Shown here: in pieces, positions 51,617 through 59,818 of the stretch
Layout of the letters: each line of letters begins with the position of its first letter
Numbering within the stretch: position 1 is the stretch's first letter
From: a virus
Direction: 5' to 3' (one strand)
Virus record (IMG/VR): IMGVR_UViG_3300045125_000140
Span: 1 to 64,000 of that record
Length of the DNA stretch: 64,000 bases
Notes under the pieces: generated by a model
Database searches by the model: none
What the model saw: only the letters and a program-made list of their open reading frames with translations
What the model was told of the DNA's origin: nothing
Program-made: the position numbers and the translations under genes

Positions 51617-51883
51617 TCAGTGCTTGCCGCGGTTATAGGACTTGGACGTGACCGATATGTTGCTGGTTCCGTTATTACGAGGATTTCCGTCCTTATGGTC
51701 TATGTCCTTGCCGTCGTTCTTGCTCACCCTGCCCGACGCTAATAGCCGCCTTCGAATCTTGTTCCGATGCGCTCTGTCTACCTTGGAAGCCCGCGACGCC
51801 TGAAACTTTCTATATTCGTCCTTATAGTCGCGGGCGGCCAACTTCTCCAGCTCGTCAAAGAACCCATATTGAAATGGATTCAT
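51617..51883 (-). CDS. Tagged HNH-nuclease-like protein, 88 aa
   Basis: Starts with the tag MNPFQYGFFDELEKLAA, then a basic helical linker and the segment DIDHKDGNPRNNGTSNISVT, which matches the HNH_3-type core (D-x-D-H-x-D-G-N-x-x-N-N ... S-N), ending SYNRGKH. HNH proteins nick or cut DNA using one metal ion. The size is minimal for the family. If the tag directs packaging, this could be a nuclease delivered with the genome or acting at DNA packaging. Overlaps its upstream neighbour by 4 bases. Confidence 0.7.
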   Translation of the reverse strand: MNPFQYGFFDELEKLAARDYKDEYRKFQASRASKVDRAHRNKIRRRLLASGRVSKNDGKDIDHKDGNPRNNGTSNISVTSKSYNRGKH

Positions 51884-52215
51884 TGGGCACCCGCCTTGAT
51901 TGATCTCGCGATTTGATCGTATTTATAAGACGGAAGTGTTCTTGACGTATCTCGCCAGTTATTTTTCATGGCGGCGACAAATCCGTCCGGAGCCGGCTTC
52001 CAGTCAGTCCAAGCCGCGTTGTTCTCGGGCGTCACCAAGCTGTATGTCGGGTTGGGCGGCTTAATGGGATTGCCTTGCATATCGCGATGCGCGCCGTCGG
52101 GCGTGACGGCCCACCTGAACGCCTTACCGTGATGCGCGTCCCAGTCGATGGGTTCGCGCTCGGCGGCGATCTTACGCAGCTCGTCGAAGAATCCTAATTC
52201 GAAGGCACGCACCAC
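51880..52215 (-). CDS. Tagged hypothetical protein, 111 aa
   Basis: Starts MVRAFELGFFDELRKIAAER. The body holds IDWDAHHGKAFRWAVTPDGA and NAAWTDWKPAPDGFVAAMKN, a small Trp-rich fold with no recognised family. Its stop overlaps the HNH-like gene's start as ATGA, so the two are made together. Confidence 0.6.
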   Translation of the reverse strand: MVRAFELGFFDELRKIAAEREPIDWDAHHGKAFRWAVTPDGAHRDMQGNPIKPPNPTYSLVTPENNAAWTDWKPAPDGFVAAMKNNWRDTSRTLPSYKYDQIARSIKAGAQ

Positions 52216-52221
52216 GGCGTA

Positions 52222-52524
52222 TCAGCAGTTCCAGGCCCGAAGCGACTTATTGATTCTCGAGTCCGGATCTCTCGAGGTCTTGGCAGAGGTCAGCTTCGCC
52301 TTCATCCCACGCATACGTGCGCAGAAAGATTTGCGGCGAGAGGCGTCCTTCTTGGTGCGGGGATTTGGCGCCGGCGCTTTTAGATTTCCGCCGTGAGCTC
52401 TGTTGTAGGACGCACGTCCTTTAGCGTTGAGTCCGCCGCGAGGGTTCTTACCCTCTTTGCGGGTCCAAGCTTCGGAGGCGATCTTTTCCAGCTCATCAAA
52501 AAATCCGAATTCAAAGCTGTTCAT
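52222..52524 (-). CDS. Tagged DUF6321-like basic protein, 100 aa
   Basis: After the tag MNSFEFGFFDELEKIAS, the remaining 80 residues (WTRKEGKNPRGGLNAKGRAS, PRTKKDASRRKSFCARMRGM, SRDPDSRINKSLRAWNC) match from memory the small basic DUF6321 domain found in many large phages. Its function is unknown; the charge suggests nucleic-acid binding. Here it is fused to the tag, as the DUF5872-like domain is in the next gene. SD and ATG are normal. Confidence 0.65.
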   Translation of the reverse strand: MNSFEFGFFDELEKIASEAWTRKEGKNPRGGLNAKGRASYNRAHGGNLKAPAPNPRTKKDASRRKSFCARMRGMKAKLTSAKTSRDPDSRINKSLRAWNC

Positions 52525-52531
52525 GATAATC

Positions 52532-53265
52532 TCACGTGTAGTTATGTTTGGATCTAACCCGCGCCGCCGGCGTATTAGATACGAATTGGTTAGAGGAACT
52601 TAATTTCTTCTTGTCCGTGGCGACCTGCTCACCTTTTGAGAGGCTCTTCCACTTTTTCTCTGGGAGATAGCGGGAGGTGCGGCCGCTGTCCTTTTTGCGA
52701 TAGGGCTGGTGCCCGGCCGAGTTCGCCACTTCTGTTTCGTCCACTTGACCATTTTGTTGGACGATGCAGACGGCTTACGGCCAGAATATCCGCCGCCGCT
52801 TTTCTTGTATATTTTCGTTGCAAGTTGCATCGCCCTGGCTGAGTGCTTACCGCCCATACGGGCTTTGGCCTGAGCCTTGGCCCGAGCCCACAGAGACGGA
52901 TTTTTCTTGGTGGCCACGCCTTTGGCGGCCCCGGTCTTGTTCATATCCGCTGCTTCGCGAAGCGCCTGGCGAAGTTTGCGAACGCGATCTAACTTCTCAC
53001 CTACATGATGTTTAACATCATGCACGCCCTTAGCCACGACGGGAATAGCCGCGGCGGCCGCGCCAGGGCCCCAGGCAAAAGTCGTGTCGCCTCTTGAAAG
53101 TCCCGCCATGGCGGCGGGGATCGCGCTCATCGCTGCCGTGGACGCGGAGTCCTTGGCGATTGGTTTGGCGGATCGCCTAAGTGCAATCGTATACTCTCGA
53201 AGCGTATCGCCGAGAGCGCCTAGCTTTTCCAGCTCGTCAAAAAATCCATATTCAAGAGCGTTCAT
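52532..53265 (-). CDS. Tagged DUF5872-like protein, about 244 aa (frame-shifted)
   Basis: Starts MNALEYGFFDELEKLGALGD. A helical and Ala-rich region is followed by KMVKWTKQKWRTRPG, the start of a DUF5872-type domain. The printed frame then becomes Pro/Ala/Arg noise and stops at 52600. One extra A at 52692-52696 restores KKDSGRTSRYLPEKKWKSLS and SSNQFVSNTPAARVRSKHNY to a stop at 52532, which completes the domain (R-Y-L-P-E-K ... Q-F-V pattern). DUF5872 is a small phage domain of unknown function. Confidence 0.65.
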
Positions 53266-53275
53266 CTATATACCA

Positions 53276-53920
53276 CTAATCTCGCTTATTAAGACGCTTC
53301 CAATGCTTGTAGGCATCACGCTCGTCGAGAGTTGACAACGTCCCTCCCGTAAGCGCGCCTAAGAGAGCGGTTATAAGCGGAACCCCAGTGTTTCCATCGG
53401 TCATGGCCTCGAGGGGAAGACCGGCTAAACCTCCGAGGAGCCCGCCGCCAAGAGCTGATTTCAATACGCGAAGAGGCGCGGTAGCAGTGCGTGTGTGCCC
53501 GCCGAGGCCGGCCACTGCAAAGTCGGAGGCCGCAATCTTTTGCAGCTCATCGAAGAAGCCGTACTCGAAAGCACCCTTCTTCTCGATAGCCTCCAGGCGC
53601 TCGTAATAATCCTTATCCTCGGTGAGGTGGTCCTTCGCGATCTCCTTCGCGATCTGTTTCTTCTTGGTGTGCTCGCGTTCGTGCTTAACGCCCTCTTTGA
53701 GTTTTTCTTTATTAAACTCGGAGTCGGGCTTGTTGTCGCCCTTACCGCCCTCGAGGATCTCGCCGTTATTCGGATGCTCGTCTTCCATCTCTTCCTCGGC
53801 TTTCTTGGTGTGCCAGGGAAGGCCTTTATTCTTCGCACCCTTTTCGTGCGCCCAGCGCTTGGCGATTTTAGGGTGCTTCGCCCACATCAGGCGGCGTTGT
53901 GCTTCTGATTTAAACGGCAT
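53276..53920 (-). CDS. DUF5661-like protein with the tag in the middle, 214 aa
   Basis: The N-terminus MPFKSEAQRRLMWAKHPKIA is a well-known opening of small phage proteins, followed by the charged helix region and EIAKDHLTEDKDYYERLEAI, which looks like DUF5661. Then, at about residue 117, a full tag appears internally (GAFEYGFFDELQKIAAS), followed by a glycine-zipper domain (LGGGLLGGLAGLPLEAMTDG). It looks like two proteins joined: a small cargo and a normal tagged protein without its own start. No ATG is available right before the internal tag. This is evidence that the tag is a movable module. Confidence 0.65.
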   Translation of the reverse strand: MPFKSEAQRRLMWAKHPKIAKRWAHEKGAKNKGLPWHTKKAEEEMEDEHPNNGEILEGGKGDNKPDSEFNKEKLKEGVKHEREHTKKKQIAKEIAKDHLTEDKDYYERLEAIEKKGAFEYGFFDELQKIAASDFAVAGLGGHTRTATAPLRVLKSALGGGLLGGLAGLPLEAMTDGNTGVPLITALLGALTGGTLSTLDERDAYKHWKRLNKRD

Positions 53921-53927
53921 GGTTATC

Positions 53928-54307
53928 TCATTTATACGGGCGTTTCATCCCGAGCGTTGTTTCGAATTTAGTGGTAGGCGGATCATCAGCAGTGGGCCGT
54001 CCGTCATGCTTCTCTGGGCGCGTCTTCATAAAGACATACCAGTGGAACCACGCGATCCACCACCACAGTACAGATATTCCAATATTGAGGCAGATCTCAG
54101 CTTTGGGAACTGCCGTCATCGAGGCGGCGGCGAAAGCGTGCCCGATAATTATGAACGTCATCGCGCTCTTTAGAACAAAGTGCGACACTCTAGAGAAGGT
54201 GTGCACCGCACTGTCTGGACGACCAAATATCATAAAAGGAGGCAGAGCATTCCGCTGAATCCGACGCAATGCGCTGCCGAGTTTATAATTATCGGAACGA
54301 GCTCCAT
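53928..54307 (-). CDS. Membrane protein with three helices, about 126 aa (frame-shifted)
   Basis: The best start is ATG 54307 (MELVPIIINSAAHCVGFSGM). One extra T at 54234-54237 joins it to FMIFGRPDSAVHTFSRVSHF and two further hydrophobic helices (MTFIIIGHAFAAASM, GISVLWWWIAWFHWYVFM), ending in a basic tail. It starts one base after the stop of the 54309 gene. With that gene it forms a membrane-protein pair, the usual arrangement of phage holin or holin/antiholin genes, although no endolysin is next to it. Confidence 0.55.
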
Positions 54308-54308
54308 A

Positions 54309-54608
54309 CTACTCTCCCGGGCCGGATAATTTCTGCATTAACTTAGAACTGAACTTCTCCACAACTCTTAATCCGAGATGTCCGGTCAGGAAGGCGACCG
54401 CATACGTAAGAGATTGCGAAGTTATGTGCGCCAGTTCGACAATAAGTGGAGTGAGGTAATTGGCCGCCACTGCTCCCCCAAAAAGAGCGAGTAGCGTCTC
54501 TCTCCACGTAATAGCCGACGTCCTGCTGATCGAGAGGATTGCGCCTGCAAGACCTGCGAGGAATAGGGCTACATTTATTCCCATGTCTTTGAAGTTAGAA
54601 TCGTTCAT
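54309..54608 (-). CDS. Putative holin-like membrane protein, 99 aa
   Basis: Starts MNDSNFKDMGINVALFLAGL. It has three predicted membrane helices (INVALFLAGLAGAILSISR, LLALFGGAVAANYLTPLIVE, SLTYAVAFLTGHLGLRVVEK) and a short charged C-terminus. Length, helix number and a charged tail match phage holins, which open the inner membrane at lysis. The assignment is by topology only. Confidence 0.5.
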   Translation of the reverse strand: MNDSNFKDMGINVALFLAGLAGAILSISRTSAITWRETLLALFGGAVAANYLTPLIVELAHITSQSLTYAVAFLTGHLGLRVVEKFSSKLMQKLSGPGE

Positions 54609-54614
54609 ATAACC

Positions 54615-54938
54615 CTATTCAGAGGCCAGATTCAAAATGAAAGATCGAACAAACAAGCTGTCGGTAAGTCCGGCCTCTTTTTGAACGCCGTCTTCCGACT
54701 GCTTGTTTGTATTGGGGGTCGACTCTTTCGCCTTCGGGGCCTCGGGTTTTTTAGTAACTGGTTTTTTAGAGGCGAGTCTGCTAAGTACATACGCCGCAAG
54801 CATGCCGGCGTAAAGTGGCCTTGTTATAGACTCAGATTTAATCTTGCCTTTGGAGAAGGACTGGGTCAGCGTTCCCGCTACCCCAGCCCCGGTTACTCCG
54901 GAGGACAAAGATTTGATGTGGTCAAATATAGAGGCCAC
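54615..54938 (-). CDS. Hypothetical protein with C-terminal tag-like end, 107 aa
   Basis: Starts MASIFDHIKSLSSGVTGAGV. One possible membrane helix (LYAGMLAAYVLSRLASKK) is followed by a Lys/Pro/Thr linker (KKPEAPKAKESTPNTNKQSE). The C-terminus SLFVRSFILNLASE looks like the loose tag, here at the end of the protein. That placement suggests the motif may work at either terminus. Confidence 0.5.
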   Translation of the reverse strand: MASIFDHIKSLSSGVTGAGVAGTLTQSFSKGKIKSESITRPLYAGMLAAYVLSRLASKKPVTKKPEAPKAKESTPNTNKQSEDGVQKEAGLTDSLFVRSFILNLASE

Positions 54939-54974
54939 TGATACCGTCGATTAGTCTGCTAGATAGTTACGGTA

Positions 54975-55547
54975 TCAGTACTTCGGACCGAGCTTCCAAC
55001 CTTCAGCTTTATCCGTTGCAGCTGGAGGCATAGCGTTGGGGCCTACCTTCTCGGTGTAGCCGCCTTCATTTAGGATCTTGGGAAGAACTTTAAGCGCTGA
55101 TCCTTGAGTGTACTGGGGCTCGTGATGAGGCGAGTAGTCTTCTATCCCGTACGGATCCAACTCATGGATGGAGAGTGGGGCTTTAGAAGCGCCGCCGCCG
55201 AATAATCCCTTAATCTTCTCTAAGATTGAGGACCCCTTCAACTTCTCCATGATTGAATCACCGAGTCCGAAGTGATGGGCAGCGCCTAAGGCGCCGGCAC
55301 CGAGGGCGCCTCCGAGAAGCATCTTCTTTCTGTTTGCGCTCTGACTTGCCGCAGCCGCCGCAAGGGCGGCTTGTCTGGCCTGATCGTCCTTATGGCCCTG
55401 ATACATTTTGTAACCGCCATAACCGAGACCGCCTACAGCTAGGAGCTTAAGCAGATTGGCCATGTTTGCGGAGCCTTTAGCTGGGGCTGCCTGATCCTCA
55501 GCAATCTTAACAAACTCGCGCATAAAAGTACGTTCAAACGAATTCAT
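54975..55547 (-). CDS. Tagged glycine-rich protein, 190 aa
   Basis: Starts MNSFERTFMREFVKIAEDQA (tag variant). A hydrophobic helix (LLKLLAVGGLGYGGYKMYQG), an Ala-rich segment and a second glycine zipper (KKMLLGGALGAGALGAAHHF) are followed by a polar C-terminus with Y, P and H (DPYGIEDYSPHHEPQYTQGS). The ribosome binding site GGAGACACC precedes ATG 55547. Probably a membrane-associated virion or early protein; function unknown. Confidence 0.6.
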   Translation of the reverse strand: MNSFERTFMREFVKIAEDQAAPAKGSANMANLLKLLAVGGLGYGGYKMYQGHKDDQARQAALAAAAASQSANRKKMLLGGALGAGALGAAHHFGLGDSIMEKLKGSSILEKIKGLFGGGASKAPLSIHELDPYGIEDYSPHHEPQYTQGSALKVLPKILNEGGYTEKVGPNAMPPAATDKAEGWKLGPKY

Positions 55548-55587
55548 GGTGTCTCCGGTAAAGTTTGACCCACATTTAGTATGTGGA

Positions 55588-55980
55588 TTATCTGATGCGC
55601 CTCATTGTTTGAATGAAGCTTTCTGATGCCTTTTTTACCATCTTATTTGAAGACGGCTTTGAGTTGTCGAGAATATCCGGAATTTCGGGCAATTGGATGA
55701 GCGGCTTATTCTCAGAAAGTCGCTTAAGAGCTCTGGCGCCTTCAGTAACGGCAACACCGCCAAGCAATGCGCCGCCAATGTCTTTCAGACGCTGATTGAA
55801 TTTGGCCGATTCCGTGAGCTGCTTCTGCTGTTCTAGCAGCTGCTTCTCCATTTTACGGGAGCGGATATTCGAGTGGACCGCGTCGGCTATGCCGGCTACG
55901 GAGATAGCGGGCATAACCCACTCCGGCATCCACTCCGGCAACCAGCCTACCACAGCTGCTTTTTCAAGGTGCTTAGACAT
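55588..55980 (-). CDS. Hypothetical protein, 130 aa
   Basis: Starts MSKHLEKAAVVGWLPEWMPE. An N-terminal hydrophobic part (VMPAISVAGIADAVHSNIRS) is followed by a coiled-coil helix (KMEKQLLEQQKQLTESAKFN) and a small glycine zipper (GGALLGGVAVTEGARALKRL). The C-terminus KASESFIQTMRRIR may be a tag remnant. It lies two bases from the next gene. Function unknown. Confidence 0.55.
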   Translation of the reverse strand: MSKHLEKAAVVGWLPEWMPEWVMPAISVAGIADAVHSNIRSRKMEKQLLEQQKQLTESAKFNQRLKDIGGALLGGVAVTEGARALKRLSENKPLIQLPEIPDILDNSKPSSNKMVKKASESFIQTMRRIR

Positions 55981-55982
55981 AA

Positions 55983-56426
55983 TTAAACAACTCTTCCAAA
56001 TCTAGGAGTTGCTGGCAGAAGACCTCGGAGCCCGGCTCCGATGGATCTGAATACGCGTCCGAACACTCCGGGGCGCAAGCCCTGCTTAGCTGCTCTGGCT
56101 CTGGCCAGATCGGAGGCGGCCATGGGAAGGGCCCTAGCTGCGTTTCTTAGAGCGAATTGACGCTCCTCAAGACCACGGGTGTATTCTCTCGGATCCATGG
56201 TTCCGTGATACCGGCCGCCGTATCCATAGTCTTGTCGGTATCTGTTCAGCTCTCGTTGCATGTCCGCGCGGTGAGCCGCTGCGTCCGACAATGCCTCGTG
56301 GTAACTTCCCGCAGGAATATCCCCTCGAGGTTCTCCTATCGGGACATTGGGCGACGGAGTTCCGAGCTGAGCGGCTTGCTTTTTAATCTGCCACTTGAAT
56401 TCGGTAAGTAGTGATTTGTTGGACAT
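55983..56426 (-). CDS. Hypothetical Arg/Tyr-rich protein, 147 aa
   Basis: Starts MSNKSLLTEFKWQIKKQAAQ, where the first 17 residues (L-L-T-E-F-x-x-Q-I-K-K-Q-A) could be a distant tag. A disordered middle (RYRQDYGYGGRYHGTMDPRE) and a basic helical end (SDLARARAAKQGLRPGVFGR) suggest nucleic-acid contact. GGAGATACC precedes ATG 56426. Confidence 0.5.
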   Translation of the reverse strand: MSNKSLLTEFKWQIKKQAAQLGTPSPNVPIGEPRGDIPAGSYHEALSDAAAHRADMQRELNRYRQDYGYGGRYHGTMDPREYTRGLEERQFALRNAARALPMAASDLARARAAKQGLRPGVFGRVFRSIGAGLRGLLPATPRFGRVV

Positions 56427-56446
56427 GGGTATCTCCTACTTAATTA

Positions 56447-58009
56447 CTAGGCCACACCAGAGCTAGATGCCGGAGGCGCGTCGGGAGGAGGTATTAAAGG
56501 TCTTGGCGCTCTTCGAGCCGGCGCTGCTCCTGGCGCGGGCGGGGAGGTGTCGCGCCTGGAGGCGGAGCCGCGGCGCCTGGGGAGGAGTTGCTGCTCCTGG
56601 CGGAGGAGCTGCCGCTCCGGGCGGAGGCGGTCCTGCGGCAGGTTTGCCGCCAAAGACTCCGGCAACAGATTTACCGAACCTGTACGAAAGGGAACCCTTA
56701 TCAACAGGTGGGCCAAGTTCGGGATTTTTTCTCCGGCTCCAGCGCGGTAATCAGAGACGGGCCGATCATTGGCGACTGCGCCACGACCAAAAACTCCCCC
56801 GAGTCGTTGGGGTATGCTCTTCTTTTCCTGCACTCCTTGTTGGAGCTTGGCTTGTTGAGCACGAGTTTGTTCCAGAGCGCCCTTAGCAGTATCTAGCTGT
56901 TTGCGCTCCTCCTCGGACAAGCCCGCCGGCGTTTTCGCTTTAGCCTCTAAATCCGAAACAGTCTTTTTATTCTGTGCGGCTTGTGCCGAAGTCTCGTCAA
57001 GTAGCTTGGCTTTACGAGCTCTGGCTACGTCAGCGTCGGTCTGGTATTTACCTAACGTGACATTTTTAAGAGCCATTTGACCAAACGATCGAGCAGCGCG
57101 ACCAAAGATTCCGCGTTCCTTCCCGCCCGAGGCGGCGTAGGATAGGCTGGTATCTAGTTTCGCCTTCTCCTTATCCAGAGACTGCTGCACCCGAATAGCG
57201 GACTGATACGCGCGCTCCTGGTCAGGTCTTAGAGGCTGGCCGCTCTTTATCTGCTCTTCGAAGCCCTTGATCGCGGCTTCATTTCGGCCTCTGTTCTTCT
57301 CTATGTCGCTGAGTCGGCCCTTAATTCTGGTGTACTCGTCCTGGCGGCCCTCAAAAGACTTCTCTCTTCCGGCGCGCTGAACTTCGTAAACACGCTGGCG
57401 CTCTTGATGCAATCCGGCTAAGTCTGATGCGGCGGACTGAATTCGATTCATAACCTCGGGTGGGACCGAGCCGGGCCCACCTCTCGGATCGACGCCTTCG
57501 GTTGCCCGGGCCATCTCCATTACAGCGCCTCTCTCCTGGTCGCTTCCGGTAGCGAGCATTCGAGCTAAAGATCCCTCGTCAAGGGCTTTATGCTCCGGAG
57601 CGAGCGTCCTTAGCCGGATAGCCAGATCTCTAGCGAGGTCTCGATCTGCCTGAGTAACACCAAACTCATCCGCCTCGAGTCGAGACTTTGGTTTCTGATC
57701 CCGGTAACGACCGCCATCTCTACGGTCTCGGTCACGACGGTCGCCACGGTCACCACGGTCGCCACGGTCGCCGCGATCACGCCTATCACGGAAATAACGG
57801 AAATGATCGACTAGGCGGTCCTTACCACGACCGCCGTCCTTTGCAACCTTAAAGAAGCCGTCTACGACCTTGGAAAGAGGCCCAGAAACCTCCGCGGTTT
57901 GGAAGTATATCGTCTTATTATCCGATGCGGCCGCGACTTTATAAAAGGCGGACGAAAGAGTTAATACTACGGGAGATCTATTATCAGGCACTGTGTGGAC
58001 CCTCACCAA
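56447..58009 (-). CDS. Long low-complexity coiled-coil protein with RGD-type repeats, about 520 aa
   Basis: Near the N-terminus are two tag-like elements (SSAFYKVAAA and DGFFKVAKDG). Next comes a repeat of Asp-Arg-(Gly) units (RRDRGDRGDRGDRGDRR), then a long coiled coil (SDIEKNRGRNEAAIKGFEEQ, KKTVSDLEAKAKTPAGLSEE) and a Pro/Ala-rich end. In the Pro-rich end the frame must shift three times by -1 (56709-56711, 56579-56582 and 56541-56544) to give a sensible sequence (PVDKGSLSYRFGKSVAGVFG and PPPGAA repeats). The three shifts cancel, so the ORF stays open. Likely a structural or scaffold-type protein. Confidence 0.55.
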   Translation of the reverse strand: MVRVHTVPDNRSPVVLTLSSAFYKVAAASDNKTIYFQTAEVSGPLSKVVDGFFKVAKDGGRGKDRLVDHFRYFRDRRDRGDRGDRGDRGDRRDRDRRDGGRYRDQKPKSRLEADEFGVTQADRDLARDLAIRLRTLAPEHKALDEGSLARMLATGSDQERGAVMEMARATEGVDPRGGPGSVPPEVMNRIQSAASDLAGLHQERQRVYEVQRAGREKSFEGRQDEYTRIKGRLSDIEKNRGRNEAAIKGFEEQIKSGQPLRPDQERAYQSAIRVQQSLDKEKAKLDTSLSYAASGGKERGIFGRAARSFGQMALKNVTLGKYQTDADVARARKAKLLDETSAQAAQNKKTVSDLEAKAKTPAGLSEEERKQLDTAKGALEQTRAQQAKLQQGVQEKKSIPQRLGGVFGRGAVANDRPVSDYRAGAGEKIPNLAHLLIRVPFRTGSVNLLPESLAANLPQDRLRPERQLLRQEQQLLPRRRGSASRRDTSPPAPGAAPARRAPRPLIPPPDAPPASSSGVA

Positions 58010-58034
58010 GAGGAACTGTCTAAATTATTATGGC

Positions 58035-58069
58035 CGAAACCGGCCCCAAATCAATCGGGGTCGGTTTCG
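58035..58069. terminator. Strong hairpin at the end of the phosphoesterase gene
   Basis: A 13-bp stem, CGAAACCGGCCCC with GGGGTCGGTTTCG (one G-T pair), and a 9-base loop containing the stop codon of the 58051 gene. No T run follows on the minus strand, so it may be a terminator aided by other factors or an RNA 3'-end stabiliser. Confidence 0.5.
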
Positions 58070-59507
58070 TCATTCAGCGGGTCGTCTATAATATCGCCCG
58101 GCAAAACCTCAGTAATTGCCGTAACCATATCCAGCCTGAAGCACTGGTAGAATGGGTACTTTATTTCGTAGAACTTCGGCGTGACTTCTTGGTCTTCGGT
58201 GAGCTCGAATTTTTTGACGACGGCGGGGAGTCCTTTGCAGACGACGACGGCCGTTTGCGTGTCCGAGAAGTAGACTTTGTAGACGCGGCAGCCTTCCCAC
58301 TCGCGGGCGGTTTCAGCCTTGGCAAACTCACGGAAGAAGTCCCGGACGCTCCCTGCTTGTACGCCTCCAGTAATTGAACGCCGGTTTCTGTCGGTAGTAC
58401 CTGGATCTTCCTCGTCTTCGGCCATAGGATCGCCATATAATCGGGATTTAAATTCTCCCACGCAAAGCCCTGCTCTATTGCGTAGTCGTCGTACTCGCTT
58501 CTCTTAAAGGCGCCGACCTGGATACCCCAGCGCGTTTTGCCTTTAAGCATGCGCTCCTGTACGCCGGAGCGATGTGTGTGGCCTGCCACGATTATGTCCG
58601 AATCGAAATAATCGAACATATGGTGCTTCGATACGCCGTGGGCCGGATTCAGCTCGGAGCCGCCCTTGACCTTGTGGCGGAGAAGGATCCGATACGGGAC
58701 ATCTCCGACATTGACGGTTAGAAGCATCTCGAACGGGTGGTACGGGATCTTCTTCGACAGCTGAAGCATCACGGTGTCGAGGTGGGAGAACCCGGTCATG
58801 CGCCACGAGATCAGGTCGTGGTTACCGGCAACGACGCCCACGAGTCGGCCGGCTTTTACCACCTGCTCGAGCCAGTAGGTCGCGGCGAAGATTTCTTCGG
58901 GAACGTCGATCGGAGTCTTATGGCGCTCGACCATAACGTTGCGCCAGATCATGGAGTCGAGAACGTCTCCGATGGACGCGGTGTAGACGTCGATGTCCTT
59001 GCGGCTAAATACGTTAAGGAGGTATTCGAGTCTCGGGTAATCGGTCGAGGCCGACCCGATATGAATATCGCCGAGGAATACGATGCCGACAGGCCGATCG
59101 GTTTTGATATTGACCACGCGGCTTGACGACATTTCGACTTCGTCGACGCGCTTGGCGAATCGGTCCTTCAGCTTGCCCCAAGCCTCGAGCCCGCTAACTT
59201 CAATGGGCGCGTCGGATTCGGAGGTTTCGCTAAGCTTAATCAGGTCATCCTTTTTAGGCTCCTGTGTTTCAACCAAAGACACAGAGCTAAACGGCTTATT
59301 CTTTTCGAGACAGTCTTTAATGTTGACCCACGGAATTCCGAAGTTGGTGATTACGTACATCTCGCTCATCACCGGCATCCGTAAGTCTCTGAGTGCTTCT
59401 CTAACCGTATGAACTTTCAAGCTACCGTACCGCCGCATGCTAAGCTCGGCGGCTTTTCGGAACATATCCTCTACCTCGCTCAACGTGAACTTCATGTACT
59501 TGGTCAC
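58051..59507 (-). CDS. Calcineurin-like metallophosphoesterase, about 485 aa (frame-split)
   Basis: Two-metal phosphoesterase with all core motifs: GDIHIGS (146-152), GDVLDS (180-185), GNHD (228-231) and GHTH (near 312), as in Mre11/SbcD- and PolD small-subunit-like enzymes. It probably hydrolyses DNA or nucleotides. GTG 59507 overlaps the upstream stop (GTGA). The printed frame ends at 58161 in a Ser/Lys/Arg-rich tail that looks unnatural. One extra G at 58351-58353 instead gives SVRDFFREFAKAETAREWEG and KFYEIKYPFYQCFRLDMVTA, ending at 58051 in the terminator hairpin. The N-terminal 130 residues are helical and unknown. Confidence 0.75.
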
Positions 59508-59743
59508 GCGTTCTCCTTGGGGATCTTTATGAGGATCTCGGCGTCAGGGATTGTTATCTCGCCAGTGAGATAGTTAGCCAGTAAATCCAGTGCCGCATTT
59601 TTAGCTCTTGTTTCTCGTGAACTGAGCGGCACCGAATCTGCGCACGATCCTCCAAAATTTACCGGAGAGAGGATGGTAAGAACCTCTAACGCCGTAGCTA
59701 CCTTTGAGGGTAGATCAGGACCGCGACTCTCGTGATTGAACAT
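59504..59743 (-). CDS. Hypothetical protein, 79 aa
   Basis: Starts MFNHESRGPDLPSKVATALE with GGAGG 6 bases upstream, and is coupled to the phosphoesterase gene by a GTGA overlap. Mainly helical (RETRAKNAALDLLANYLTGE). No motif. The close coupling suggests a partner or regulator of the phosphoesterase. Confidence 0.6.
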   Translation of the reverse strand: MFNHESRGPDLPSKVATALEVLTILSPVNFGGSCADSVPLSSRETRAKNAALDLLANYLTGEITIPDAEILIKIPKENA

Positions 59744-59771
59744 ACGAGTCCTCCGGACAGGCGAGCGCCCG

Positions 59772-59803
59772 CAGTTACAGTTTAACCGAACCGCGGGCAG
59801 CTA
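59772..59803. terminator. Hairpin between two minus-strand genes
   Basis: GCCCGCAGTT pairs with AACCGCGGGC across a short loop in the 75-base gap between the 59819 and 59504 genes. There is no clear T run. It may be a weak terminator or an RNA-processing site. Confidence 0.35.
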
Positions 59804-59818
59804 AGCAACAACTAATTC

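Noticed and set aside
54309-54608. A defined lysis cassette
   Set aside because: Two holin-like membrane genes are adjacent, but no endolysin or spanin pair lies with them, so the lysis role is left as a possibility only.
57710-57790. RGD cell-adhesion motif in the 56447-58009 protein
   Set aside because: The Arg-Gly-Asp string arises from a simple DRG repeat; nothing suggests eukaryotic integrin binding.
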